From assembly GCF_900111005.1 (NCBI RefSeq), contig NZ_FOFV01000001.1:620001-684000 (forward strand): DNA of 64,000 bases. The letters are read 5' to 3'. The stretch comes from Lentzea albida (GTDB lineage Bacteria; Actinomycetota; Actinomycetes; Mycobacteriales; Pseudonocardiaceae). Position numbers and translations under genes: made by a program. Numbering within the stretch: position 1 is the stretch's first letter; every line of letters starts with the position of its first letter. A model generated the notes under the pieces. That model saw only the letters and a list, made by a program, of their open reading frames with translations. It did not search any database and was not told the origin of the DNA. Of this stretch, positions 1 through 8,272 are shown one piece after another.

Positions 1-947
1 TTGGCCGGGTTCGTCACGGCGTCGCGCACCTCGGCCGCCGACATCGCGCCGAGCACCATCTGCCTGCTCTGCAGGGCCTCGGCGAGCTCGGGGAAGTCGA
101 GGCAGCGGGCGTAGAAGTCGGCCCGCACGCCGAGCACCACCGACGTCTTCCCCGCGGCCGCGTGCAGGGCCTGCACGAAGATCCGCAGCCGGTTCTCGTC
201 ACCGCCGAGCGTGAAGGCCTCCTCGAACTGGTCGACGACCACCACCCGGTCGCCGACGGCGGCCTGCACCTCGTGCGCGAACTCGGCGAGCGCGTCCGCG
301 TCGGCCGCCTCCAGGGTGTGGAGCAGCTCCGGCACCTGGAGGGCGAACTCCTTCAGCGGGTCGGTGCCGGGGGAGAAGACGACGGCGTCCTTGCTCAGCC
401 GGGGCAGGACGCCCGCCTTCATCAGGCTCGACTTCCCCGCCCCGGACGCGCCGACGAGCATTGTGATGCCGTTGTCGCCCAGCCTGTCGAGAAATGCGTT
501 CGTCGCCCTTTCCCGGCCGAAGAACCAATTCGCGTCCTGCGGCCCGAATTCGCTCAGACCCATGTACGGGCAGACGGAGCTGTCTTCTGGGACCTGAGTT
601 CCGGAATCCGTCACGGGACTGGCGAGTGCCTCTTCCCAGAGAGCACGCCACGCGTCGAGTTCGTACAGGCCGTCGATCGCCGGCTGGGGCCTGCGCTTGC
701 GGGCCTCGCCGACCAGGACCTCGAGGACCGCGCTCAGCCCGCTGAACCTGGCGGGGACGTTGCGCCCGCGCCGCCAGTCGCTGACCCGCTGGGCGGGCAC
801 CCGCAGCGGACGGCCCCGTTCGTCCGTCCGGCGGGCACGGGCGACCGACTCCGTGACTCGTTTCAGAGGAGGGTCGCCTGCCTCCGCGTAGAGCAGCGCG
901 AAGCGCTCCGCGAAGACGCCACGGGGTCCCAAGCCGCCCTCCTCCAC
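1..947 (-). CDS. nSTAND-type P-loop NTPase regulator (C-terminus cut by window edge)
   Basis: Reading the minus strand from a GTG at 947 gives an open frame to base 1, so only about 315 N-terminal residues are present. Residues 1-75 look like a helix-turn-helix region (ERFALLYAEAG, then VSDWRRGRNVPARFSGL), as in regulators that choose DNA by an XRE-like fold. Residues 166-173 are a Walker A motif (GASGAGKS) and VVVVDQFEEAF near residue 237 is the Walker B. This pattern is typical of actinobacterial nSTAND1 proteins, which usually continue into WD40 or TPR repeats that would lie beyond the window. Such proteins are signalling ATPases; the ligand is unknown. No clear Shine-Dalgarno precedes the GTG, so the start is a choice based on family N-termini. 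Confidence 0.8.
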   Translation of the reverse strand, partial: MEEGGLGPRGVFAERFALLYAEAGDPPLKRVTESVARARRTDERGRPLRVPAQRVSDWRRGRNVPARFSGLSAVLEVLVGEARKRRPQPAIDGLYELDAWRALWEEALASPVTDSGTQVPEDSSVCPYMGLSEFGPQDANWFFGRERATNAFLDRLGDNGITMLVGASGAGKSSLMKAGVLPRLSKDAVVFSPGTDPLKEFALQVPELLHTLEAADADALAEFAHEVQAAVGDRVVVVDQFEEAFTLGGDENRLRIFVQALHAAAGKTSVVLGVRADFYARCLDFPELAEALQSRQMVLGAMSAAEVRDAVTNPA

Positions 948-1108
948 GTCCGGTCCGGAAAACGCGTGCTGCCCGCCTGAGCTGCGGCGCACGCACCGGA
1001 CAGGTGGTCAGAACCCCACCATAACGATGCGGTCTGACAACCTCGACTCCACGTCCTTCACGAGACCGGGAGACCGACGAAGTGAGAGTGACTGACTGGG
1101 GCACGGCG

Positions 1109-1148
1109 TCCACGGCTGAGGGGTTCCGGGGGTTTCCTCAGCCGTGGA
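1109..1148 (-). terminator. Hairpin terminator after the LCP gene
   Basis: TCCACGGCTGAGG at 1109-1121 pairs perfectly with CCTCAGCCGTGGA at 1136-1148 (13-bp arms, 14-nt loop). It lies 46 bp downstream of the LCP stop and has no long T tract, as is common in high-GC actinomycetes. The rest of 948-1193 shows no gene. Confidence 0.65.
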
Positions 1149-1193
1149 CCGCAGGTTCGGTTCGCCGCGAGTGGCAGGGCGCGGCCTGCTAGT

Positions 1194-2102
1194 TCAGGCG
1201 GCCTGCCAGAGCGCGTCCGCCTCGGGTTGCTTCGGCTGGACCCGGTTCGGATCGGGCGGGTAGGTCTCGGTCGGCAGCGTCACGTACGTGATGGCGTCCG
1301 GTTTCAAAGCGGTGAGTTTTCCCGCCAGATCGGCCAATTTCGGAATCGAGCCGATTTCGCTGTCCGTGACGATGGACTTCGTGAGGATGTCGGCGAGTTC
1401 GAGCGTTTTCGCCGGGCTGCCGAGCCAGTTCTCGTTCGCCAGTTTCTCGCTCAGCGCCCGCATGAACAGCTGCTGGTTCTTGATCCGGTTCAGGTCGCTG
1501 CCGTCACCGATGCTGTAGCGGGTGCGCACGAACGCGAGCGCCTGCGTCCCGTCCAGCCTGGTCGGCCCGGCCGGCACGTGCAGCCCGCTCTTGTCGTCGT
1601 CGATCGCCTCGGGCAGCGTGACGTCGATGCCGCCGAGCCGGTCGATGACGTCGCGGAAGCCGTTGAAGTCGATCTGCACGAAGTGGTCGATCCGGATGCC
1701 GCTCAGCTGTTCGACCGTCGCCACCGTGCAGGCCGCGCCACCCGTGGTGAACGCGCTGTTGAACATCGCGATCGCGGCCGGCGGGTTCGTCCCGCACCTC
1801 GGCCGCGGCACCATCGTGTCGCGCGGGATGCTGACCACCCGCGCCTGGTCGCCTTTGGCGTTGAGCTGCACGACCATGGCGGTGTCGGACCGCCCGTCAT
1901 CTTTGCCGAGTAGGAGGATGTTGAGAGGCCGGCCAGGCGTCGACGGAGGCCTGGGGTGGGTGATCTCCTTGGCGAGATCGACGGTCTGGAGATTGCTCTC
2001 GAGCCGCCAGTAGGACCCCCCGGCCACGACGCCCGCCGCGATGACCACCGCGGCCCCCGAGACCACGAGCCATCGTTTCAAGTGGACGTTCATGCCTCCC
2101 AC
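1194..2102 (-). CDS. LytR-CpsA-Psr (LCP) family cell-wall glycopolymer ligase
   Basis: The 302-residue product has one N-terminal membrane anchor (about residues 11-30, WLVVSGAAVVIAAGVVAGG) and then an extracytoplasmic LCP domain. Recognisable LCP blocks are NILLLGKDDGRSDTAMVV, VVSIPRDTMV, GFRDVIDRLGGIDVTLPE and GTQALAFVRTRY, including the conserved arginines that bind the polyprenyl-pyrophosphate head group. Enzymes of this family transfer undecaprenyl-linked glycopolymers to peptidoglycan outside the membrane. The start could be GTG at 2102 or ATG at 2093; a GGGAGG lies only one base before the ATG, too close to serve it well, so the GTG is given. It is followed by a hairpin and appears monocistronic. 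Confidence 0.92.
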   Translation of the reverse strand: MGGMNVHLKRWLVVSGAAVVIAAGVVAGGSYWRLESNLQTVDLAKEITHPRPPSTPGRPLNILLLGKDDGRSDTAMVVQLNAKGDQARVVSIPRDTMVPRPRCGTNPPAAIAMFNSAFTTGGAACTVATVEQLSGIRIDHFVQIDFNGFRDVIDRLGGIDVTLPEAIDDDKSGLHVPAGPTRLDGTQALAFVRTRYSIGDGSDLNRIKNQQLFMRALSEKLANENWLGSPAKTLELADILTKSIVTDSEIGSIPKLADLAGKLTALKPDAITYVTLPTETYPPDPNRVQPKQPEADALWQAA

Positions 2103-2139
2103 GGTCCCCGGTGTTTGTCCAGGTCGCGTTGGCGGTTCG

Positions 2140-3081
2140 TCATGGTTGTGTTACAGCGTGCCTCAGCTGGTCGAGGAACGTGGCGTGGTCGGCCGTGACG
2201 GCGTACCTGGCCTTCGTGCGTTCGGTGGCGATGTCCCGCCCGAACGGGCTCCCCGGCGCCAGGAACCGTTGGTCGGCAACGATCTTGCCCCGCGTGTACC
2301 GCCCGGTGAGCTCGATCGCGAACCGGTCCTCGTGGTACGTCGCGAGGCCGGGTTCGAGCAGGACCGCCGCCGCCAGCGGGTCGTGCGGCACGAAGCCGGC
2401 CTTGCCGAGGAAACTGCCGTAGAAGTCCGCGTAGAAGCCAAGGATCTGCCGCGGGTAGCAGTCGTGCGGAAGCGCGTCGAGCCACTCCTGCGGCGCGTGG
2501 CTCGCCATGGTGACGTCGAGTCCGACGATCGTGAGGTCCTCGAAGCCGGCCGCCAGAACGAGGTCCGCCGCCTCGGGGTCGTGCCAGAAGTTGGCCTCGG
2601 CGTGCGAGGTGATGTTGCCGGGGACGTTCAGCGCGCCACCCATGACCACGACCTTGTCCAGCAACTCCGGCAGCCGCGGCTCGATCTGCAGGGCCAGCGC
2701 GACGTTGGTGAGCGGCCCGATCGCGAGCAGGCTCAACTCGCCGGGGTTGCTCCGCGCCAGGTCGGCCAGTTGCTCGGCAGCACTCTCTTGCAAGTGGCTG
2801 GTCTTCGGCTCGTCGCCCGCGTACCCGCCAAGACCGTCCTCGCCGTGCACCCCCTCCGCGGTCATGAGGGGCTGAGCGAGCGGTTTCGCGGCGCCCATGG
2901 CCACGGGCACGTCGAGGTTGAGGCGCTCGACGAGCCTCAACGCGTTGGCGGTGGCCTGCTGCACCGGCACGTTGCCGTGGACCGTGCCGATGGCAACTAT
3001 TTCGGTGTCGGGCTGCGCGCGCAGGTAGTACAAAGCAAGGGCATCATCGATGCCGGGGTCCGCGTCGACGATGATCCTCAT
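2140..3081 (-). CDS. Inosine-uridine preferring nucleoside hydrolase
   Basis: The 313-residue protein opens with MRIIVDADPGIDDALAL, the calcium-binding aspartate motif (DxDPGxDD) that defines the IunH/RihA family. Further family blocks are IVAIGTVHGNV, LLAIGPLTNVALAL and VVMGGALNVPGN. These enzymes hydrolyse ribonucleosides to free base and ribose in the cytoplasm for salvage. ATG at 3081 is chosen because the DADPGIDD motif normally sits within the first ten residues; in-frame ATGs at 3093 and 3111 would only add a short tail. It is divergent from the acetyltransferase with 28 bp between starts, so the two must share a compact or leaderless promoter region. Confidence 0.92.
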   Translation of the reverse strand: MRIIVDADPGIDDALALYYLRAQPDTEIVAIGTVHGNVPVQQATANALRLVERLNLDVPVAMGAAKPLAQPLMTAEGVHGEDGLGGYAGDEPKTSHLQESAAEQLADLARSNPGELSLLAIGPLTNVALALQIEPRLPELLDKVVVMGGALNVPGNITSHAEANFWHDPEAADLVLAAGFEDLTIVGLDVTMASHAPQEWLDALPHDCYPRQILGFYADFYGSFLGKAGFVPHDPLAAAVLLEPGLATYHEDRFAIELTGRYTRGKIVADQRFLAPGSPFGRDIATERTKARYAVTADHATFLDQLRHAVTQP

Positions 3082-3109
3082 ACTTTCGATCATGCCATCG
3101 GGGGATGCC

Positions 3110-3592
3110 ATGACGGTCCGTCCCGCAGTTCTCTCCGACGCCCCTGCTGTCGCATCGGTGCACGTCCAGACCTGGCAGTCGGCCTACCGCGGCCTCGTCC
3201 CGGACTCCGAGCTGGACGCCCTCTCGCTGGAGCAGCGCACCGCGATGTGGCAACGAGCCATCCCCCGCGGCGGCGTGTGGGTAGCGGTCGTCGACGGTGA
3301 GGTGGTGGGCTTCGTCGCGGTGGGCCCGTCCGACGAACCGGACGCGGCCTTCAAGCTGTACCCGATCTACGTGCTCCCCTCGGCGTGGAACACGGGCCTG
3401 GGGTACGAGTTGGCCGGTGCCGCTCTCGACGGCCGGCGCGACGTGGTGCTTTGGGTGTTCGAGAACAACCCAAGGGCTCGCCGATTCTACGAGCGGTTTG
3501 GGTTCCGCACCGATGGAACGGTTAGAACCGAGACCATCGGCGGGGCCGAGTTGAAAGAGGTCCGTTATCGCTTCAACGGCGCTGCAGGGTGA
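3110..3592 (+). CDS. GNAT family N-acetyltransferase
   Basis: The 160-residue protein has the GNAT fold in order: MTVRPAVLSDAPAVASVHVQTWQ at the start, GFVAVGPSDEPDAAFKLYPIYVLPSAWNTGLGYEL in the middle (acetyl-CoA region A, in a diverged form) and WVFENNPRARRFYERFGFRTDG near the end (motif B). The family transfers acetyl groups from acetyl-CoA to amines; the substrate cannot be read from sequence. ATG at 3110 is chosen because GGGGG lies about eight bases upstream and the N-terminus then matches family norms. Its 3' end overlaps a doubtful opposite-strand frame by 20 bp. Confidence 0.88.
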   Translation: MTVRPAVLSDAPAVASVHVQTWQSAYRGLVPDSELDALSLEQRTAMWQRAIPRGGVWVAVVDGEVVGFVAVGPSDEPDAAFKLYPIYVLPSAWNTGLGYELAGAALDGRRDVVLWVFENNPRARRFYERFGFRTDGTVRTETIGGAELKEVRYRFNGAAG

Positions 3593-3824
3593 GTTCGTCG
3601 ACCAGTGCTTCGTCCTCGTCGAGCGCGCGGACCTTCATGGTGGACTCGGTGCCGTCGGCGGCCACGATGCCGTAGCGGCAGTACCGCCCGCATGGCCACG
3701 TGGCCTCAATGTCGGTCGACCTGGAGCCGTTCTTCTTGTAGAGCAGCGCATGGTCCGCGTGCCGCTCAACAAATCGGACTGCATGGGATGTTTTTGTAGA
3801 ACTCGTCGCGCGTCTGGCCGCCAC
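3573..3824 (-). CDS. Hypothetical small protein, possibly the remains of a longer gene
   Basis: An 83-codon frame beginning with GTG, not recognised. Features seen: VRFVERHADHALLYKKNG and WPCGRYCRYGIVAADG, with a CGRYC cysteine pair. The frame stays open upstream past 3900 with no better start, and a second minus frame (3766-3948, starting MPVFDEYRVELVL) overlaps it in another phase. Together they could be one gene broken by a frameshift at the island border. It may also be non-coding. Confidence 0.3.
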   Translation of the reverse strand: MAARRATSSTKTSHAVRFVERHADHALLYKKNGSRSTDIEATWPCGRYCRYGIVAADGTESTMKVRALDEDEALVDELTLQRR

Positions 3825-4103
3825 GCCGGCGGTGATGTAAGTGGTGCCGGTGGGATTCGCTTTCGGCCTGGATCGGGTCGGTGCGCTCGTGGACTCGGCT
3901 GTGTGTGTTGAGGACGAGCTCGACCCGGTACTCGTCGAAGACCGGCACCTACTTCTGCTGTGCTGTCTGGTCCGCGCCGCCGTCGGTCGTCGAGTACGCG
4001 CTACGACTGCTCATCTGCTGATTGACGCGCATCGGATCGACTCGTGCTTGTTCGCCGTGTCGTGGGTAGCCTCGAACGAATCCAATCGCCGAGCGGAGGT
4101 CGC
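3825..4103. other. Intergenic stretch before vsr
   Basis: No confident gene. The minus-strand fragment starting near 3948 is the only peptide-like frame. The last bases, GAGCGGAGGTCGC, carry the Shine-Dalgarno of vsr, so its promoter should lie here. This marks the left edge of the defence island. Confidence 0.45.
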
Positions 4104-4529
4104 ATGGCCGAGGAGTGGACGCCTACCGCGAAGGGGGAGCACCTTCGAGGTCGACGTACCCGCAACACCGCTCCAGAGGTCGCTCTTCGGCGAGCTCTGC
4201 ACCAGCGCGGTCTGCGGTTCCGGCTTCATCGCGCCGTCGCCCCGCGTTGCACCCCTGACTTCGTCCTTCCGCGGTACCACTTGGCGGTCTTCGTCGACGG
4301 GTGCTTCTGGCATGGCTGCCCCACTCATTCTCCCCAGCAGTTCCGCGGGCCGAACGCGGAGCTGTGGGCACGGAAGCTGTCGGCTAACCGCGAACGCGAC
4401 AAGCGCAACGACCGGGTCGTCACCGATGCGGGCTGGCGAGTGATCCGCGTGTGGGAATGTGAGATCAAGTCCGACGTGGAGGTCGCGGCGGACAAGCTCC
4501 AGACAGCTGCACTCGGCGGCTCCGGCTAG
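4104..4529 (+). CDS. vsr: Very short patch repair (Vsr) DNA mismatch endonuclease
   Basis: The 141-residue product is full length for Vsr. It carries the family hallmarks TRNTAPEVALRRALHQRGLRFRLHR, then PDFVLPRYHLAVFVDGCFWHGCPTH (with the catalytic Asp of PDF and the zinc-site Cys/His residues), and WRVIRVWECEIK near the end. Vsr nicks 5' of the T in T:G mismatches that arise when 5-methylcytosine deaminates. ATG at 4104 has GGAGG five bases upstream; longer versions starting at 4044 lack such a site. It converges on the methyltransferase gene with nine bases between stops, the expected partner of Vsr. Being on the opposite strand from the rest of the island, it needs its own promoter. Confidence 0.95.
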   Translation: MAEEWTPTAKGEHLRGRRTRNTAPEVALRRALHQRGLRFRLHRAVAPRCTPDFVLPRYHLAVFVDGCFWHGCPTHSPQQFRGPNAELWARKLSANRERDKRNDRVVTDAGWRVIRVWECEIKSDVEVAADKLQTAALGGSG

Positions 4530-4538
4530 GCCGGCGGG

Positions 4539-6455
4539 TCAGAACAACGTCGGATCCGCCTGGTCGGGCTTCGCGTCGGTGCAGTGTCGTTGCAGCGGGC
4601 ACTCCGCGCAGGAGGGAACCGGGACGCGGCAGATCGAGTTTCCGATCTGTCGGAGCGCCGCGGCACGTAACGGGGCGTCCTGTCCTGCTCCAACCAGTCT
4701 GGCCAGGTCGACACGGCCGTCGCTGAGCCTGTTGGCCCTGTCGGACACCGTTCCCGACACGCGAGCCGCCACGCGGAGCGTTGCCTGGGACGCGAGCAGG
4801 ACGTCCTCGCCCACCAACATCCTGAACACGCTCTCCTCGACCGGTTTCAGGTCCAGTTGCCTGACGACCTCGTCGGTGTCGGCCCAGACGAGCCGCTTGC
4901 CGATCAACGGCTGGAAGCGTTCCAACGCGTTGCGGGCGGCCACGGACTTCAGCTCCGCACGCATTCCGTCCAAATCTGACTTCGTCAGGCGGTCTTTGCC
5001 CCGGATCAGTTCGAGCGAGCGGTGAAATCCCGGCGGCCGGCTGTACCTGCCGTTGAGGACCGCGGACACCGCGGCAACGGTCGGGGTGACCTCGGGATTC
5101 GGATAAGCGTGCCACAGCGAGCCACGCCGCTGCTCCTCGGCCCATTCGGTGATCGCTCTCCTGGCGAGGACGAAACGCGAAGTCGTGGCACTGTCACCCC
5201 GGACTCCTTCAGCGCCGGTGTGCGGTACCAACGCCGTGGCTGCGGCCTGCCCGAGCAACGGCGGAACCGCGTTGCCGATCTGGCGGAAGGCATCGCTGCG
5301 GGTACCGGCGAACCGGAACCGGTCCGGAAAGGTCTGGACACGAGCTGCTTCACGGACCGTCAAAGTCCGCAGTTCCTGCGGATGGATGTACCAATATCCG
5401 TCTTTGGCGATGTGCGCCGTGATGGAGCGGCTCAACGCACCCCAGTCGAGCTTCTTGTACTTGTCGTCGAACGTCTCTACCTTGTAGCGCCTGAGGCGCG
5501 CGGGAACGTCCGCGTAGAGGGTTGTCGCGTCCATGAGTTCGAAGATCTCGCGGTCGTCCTCCCGGACGGGCCTGGTCATGTGGTCCCAGACCACTCCGTT
5601 GCGGGCTCCTGCACGCATCCGCTGGGCGAACTCGGGGAGATGACGCGGTTTCCTGTACTTCAGCTCGCGTGCTCCAGTGGTGTCTTCCAGATCTGGAAGG
5701 TCGCCGATCGCGTCACGCAGGGTGGGTTGCGAGTCCTCGGACAGTGCTTCGGGCCACGGAAAGTTCTCGGCGTCGTTGCGTGCCAGCAGGATGAGACGTT
5801 TTCGGTGCTGAGGTACCCCGTATTTCCAGGCGTCCACGAGACGGAAGCTGGTGAAATACCCTGCGGCTTCAAGCGCGTCCGCCATCTTCCGGACAGTGCT
5901 GAAGTCGTCGCCGAGCGCCATGTCCGGGACGTTCTCCATGAGGACGGCACGCGGTCGCACGGCGAGGACGACGTCGAGGAAGGCCTGCCACAACTCGCGT
6001 CGGTGATCGTGCTCCTCGCGGTGACCAGCCGCGACCAGACTGCGTATCTTGCTCCGGCCGGCCCGGCTGAAGGGCTGGCACGGCGGTCCGCCAGCCAGGA
6101 GGTCGATCTTCGTCTTCTTGAGCAACGTGATGAGTGCCTCGCGTTCATCACGGTCGGACAGGTCCCTGCCCAGGGCCAAGCCGGCGAAGTTGTGCCTGTG
6201 GGTCTGAAGCGCCTTCGGATCGTTGTCGACCGACACGGCGACGGTCCAGCCCGCTGCCTCCAGACCGAGGCTCAGGCCTCCTGCGCCGGAGAAGAGGTCG
6301 ACCGCCAGCCGATGACCTTGGCTGATCCGTTTCACGCACCACTGCTCGAATGTGTCCTCAGCACAACCGTCGACGTGAACGGCGAGTTGCAGATCGTCGC
6401 TGCGTTGCAGCTTGACCTTGTAATAGGACACCTTTTCGAACCTTTCAAGCCGCAT
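4539..6455 (-). CDS. C5-cytosine DNA methyltransferase fused to an EndoIII-like Fe-S domain
   Basis: The 638-residue protein has all main m5C methyltransferase motifs: I (DLFSGAGG, residues 53-60), IV (GGPPCQPFS, 122-130, nucleophile Cys126), VI (MENVPDM, 173-179), VIII (QHRKRLILLA, 216-225) and X (QIGNAVPP, 392-399). About 230 further residues follow and are not part of a standard Dcm. They end in Cys609-x6-Cys616-x2-Cys619-x5-Cys625, exactly the spacing of the endonuclease III/MutY iron-sulphur loop. The EndoIII catalytic Asp motif seems replaced (LLASQATLRV), and no clear helix-hairpin-helix lysine is seen, so glycosylase activity is uncertain. Start: ATG 6455 is chosen because longer frames overlap the AIPR gene. 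It lies 65 bp after AIPR and is the last gene of the operon. Confidence 0.93.
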   Translation of the reverse strand: MRLERFEKVSYYKVKLQRSDDLQLAVHVDGCAEDTFEQWCVKRISQGHRLAVDLFSGAGGLSLGLEAAGWTVAVSVDNDPKALQTHRHNFAGLALGRDLSDRDEREALITLLKKTKIDLLAGGPPCQPFSRAGRSKIRSLVAAGHREEHDHRRELWQAFLDVVLAVRPRAVLMENVPDMALGDDFSTVRKMADALEAAGYFTSFRLVDAWKYGVPQHRKRLILLARNDAENFPWPEALSEDSQPTLRDAIGDLPDLEDTTGARELKYRKPRHLPEFAQRMRAGARNGVVWDHMTRPVREDDREIFELMDATTLYADVPARLRRYKVETFDDKYKKLDWGALSRSITAHIAKDGYWYIHPQELRTLTVREAARVQTFPDRFRFAGTRSDAFRQIGNAVPPLLGQAAATALVPHTGAEGVRGDSATTSRFVLARRAITEWAEEQRRGSLWHAYPNPEVTPTVAAVSAVLNGRYSRPPGFHRSLELIRGKDRLTKSDLDGMRAELKSVAARNALERFQPLIGKRLVWADTDEVVRQLDLKPVEESVFRMLVGEDVLLASQATLRVAARVSGTVSDRANRLSDGRVDLARLVGAGQDAPLRAAALRQIGNSICRVPVPSCAECPLQRHCTDAKPDQADPTLF

Positions 6456-6520
6456 CGCAGCAGCGACTGCTGAACATTTTGCTATGACAGAACAACTTGC
6501 TCGCGCGCCCGCGAAGAGGT

Positions 6521-8272
6521 TCAGGCGGAGAACCGGATCACTTCCGGAGGTGCGTTCCAACCGACCTTCCGCACCTCGGTCCAGCACGCCGGTTTCTTGC
6601 ACCATTCCGTCACGTTCGCGGAACCGGGCGGATTGACGAGTGCGTGCCTGACCCTTCTGGAGAGATCCGGGATCGCCTCCGCCACCGGCTGAGGAAGGCT
6701 CTGCTGGCGCCACACGAGGTCCAGGTCCAGTCCGCCGAGGGTGTGAACGAGCATCGACATCGCGTAGGCGGTCGTCTGACCCAGGTAGCCACCGAATTTC
6801 TCCGCCTGCACGAGAGTTCGGATCTGGCGGAACACGATCGCCTTGGCCACCAGGTGACGGAAGTAGCCGTCGTCTGGTGCCTCACGCTCGGCCAGAGCCT
6901 CCTCGAGGGTCCACGTGCGGAAGCACTTCTCGCCGCCCTGACAGACCACGTCGGGCCGCAGCGCGTACGCGAACTCGTACTTCGCGGCGTCGGTCTTGCC
7001 GAACCGTTGACGTGTAGGTGTCTCTTTCTCGAACTGGCGCCGCTGGGCTGTCGTCAGGCTCCTGCCCTTGTCGACGTCGTACTGCCCCCGGACACGTTCG
7101 TAGTACCACCGCGTCGGCGCGGTTTCCGCTTCGACCGGTGTTGTCCAGATGCTCCGCGACCAACGTTCGAGTCCGACGTGGAACCTGCTGTTGCCTTCGA
7201 AGTCCGCCGCGGTGACCGCGTTCTGGGAGTTCGCGTACCGCGAGATCTCAGGGACCATCACGTCGAGGTCGTCGTTGTCGATCAGTGTGATCTTCGCCGG
7301 GACGGTTATGTCCGTCAGGTCGATGCCGCGGCGAAGGGCGTGGTGCAGCGAGGCGGTGGTCTGGCCCCCGTTGACGATCTGCAACTCGTGGAGGCGGCGG
7401 ATCATCAGCCCTGACGGAGTGCTCTCGATCTCCGCTGAGCGAGCTGTGGCCGAGACACCGTTGTTGTAGGCGAGGAATCTGCCAGGTTGGTTCTTGATGG
7501 TCTCCGCGATGCCCTTGTTGACCTTGCCCCGAGCTTGCAGGAACGCACGCACGTTGCGTTGCAGAAGCCGGCTGTGGTGCTCGTCGTACAGCTCTGCGAG
7601 CAGTTTGCCGGGCACCATCGCGAGCAGGCATCGGTAGCCGTCGGCCTGCGGAGGCGACTCCAGACAGCTCACCGAGTAACCGAGCTCGGCGATGTCGATG
7701 AGCAGTTCCTCCTGCTCGGCACCGGAACCCATCACCTTCTGGAGCCTCACCGCGTCCCAGACGTGGATCGCGGTGGAGAGTCCCGCGATCGTCACTTCCT
7801 TGGCGCGGCGGAGATTCGTGCGACCGTCGGTGAGAACGAAGATCCTGATCTGCTGGAGTTGCGGCCAAGCGGCGTGAACGCGCTCGACCATGTCGTACGA
7901 CGGGTTGGACTTCTCCAGCAGCGTGTGCTGACCGGTCCGGCAGAAGTCTGCGAACGAGGCTGTTCCCCGGATGAGCTGGTCGATCCGATCTCGGGTTACA
8001 GCGGCACCGGACGCGCCGTAGTGGGCGGCGACGAGATGGAGAATCGTGCCCTCGCCGGCGATGTCGTACCCCGCCACCTCGACTTTCCGCTTCTGCCACG
8101 GCAGGTGCAGGTAGCACGTGTCGAGGTCGTCGAGGACGCCGCCCTCGACGAGGTGTTCGCCGACCGTCGACACGAACGCGTCCCGCAGCATCAGCTCGGG
8201 TTCGAGTTCCACCCTGTCCAGCAGGCGCTGGTGCAGTCTGGTGAGGAAGTTGCTGAGGTCCGTGTCCGTCAC
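6521..8272 (-). CDS. AIPR (abortive infection phage resistance) family protein
   Basis: The 583-residue protein shows the AIPR core: LYDEHHSRLLQRNVRAFLQ, GRFLAYNNGVSATA, LHELQIVNGGQTTASLHHA and ISRYANSQNAVTAADF. AIPR proteins occur in abortive infection and restriction-type systems; their molecular activity is poorly defined. The N-terminal 200 residues (VEVAGYDIAGEGTILHLVAAHYG, IRIFVLTDGRTN) resemble the restriction-endonuclease-like region often found ahead of AIPR, but no clean PD-(D/E)xK is evident. Its ATG at 8272 overlaps the preceding stop by four bases (ATGA), so it is translationally coupled to the sigma-fusion gene. It probably acts as an effector or sensor of the island system. Confidence 0.88.
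   Translation of the reverse strand: MTDTDLSNFLTRLHQRLLDRVELEPELMLRDAFVSTVGEHLVEGGVLDDLDTCYLHLPWQKRKVEVAGYDIAGEGTILHLVAAHYGASGAAVTRDRIDQLIRGTASFADFCRTGQHTLLEKSNPSYDMVERVHAAWPQLQQIRIFVLTDGRTNLRRAKEVTIAGLSTAIHVWDAVRLQKVMGSGAEQEELLIDIAELGYSVSCLESPPQADGYRCLLAMVPGKLLAELYDEHHSRLLQRNVRAFLQARGKVNKGIAETIKNQPGRFLAYNNGVSATARSAEIESTPSGLMIRRLHELQIVNGGQTTASLHHALRRGIDLTDITVPAKITLIDNDDLDVMVPEISRYANSQNAVTAADFEGNSRFHVGLERWSRSIWTTPVEAETAPTRWYYERVRGQYDVDKGRSLTTAQRRQFEKETPTRQRFGKTDAAKYEFAYALRPDVVCQGGEKCFRTWTLEEALAEREAPDDGYFRHLVAKAIVFRQIRTLVQAEKFGGYLGQTTAYAMSMLVHTLGGLDLDLVWRQQSLPQPVAEAIPDLSRRVRHALVNPPGSANVTEWCKKPACWTEVRKVGWNAPPEVIRFSA

Noticed and set aside
162..980. A 272-codon plus-strand open frame
   Set aside because: It is antisense to the nSTAND gene, whose Walker A and B motifs are clear; the plus-strand peptide is Arg/Val-rich filler from high GC.
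5022..6473. A 483-codon plus-strand open frame
   Set aside because: Mirror of the methyltransferase gene; no domain signal, and all m5C motifs lie on the minus strand.
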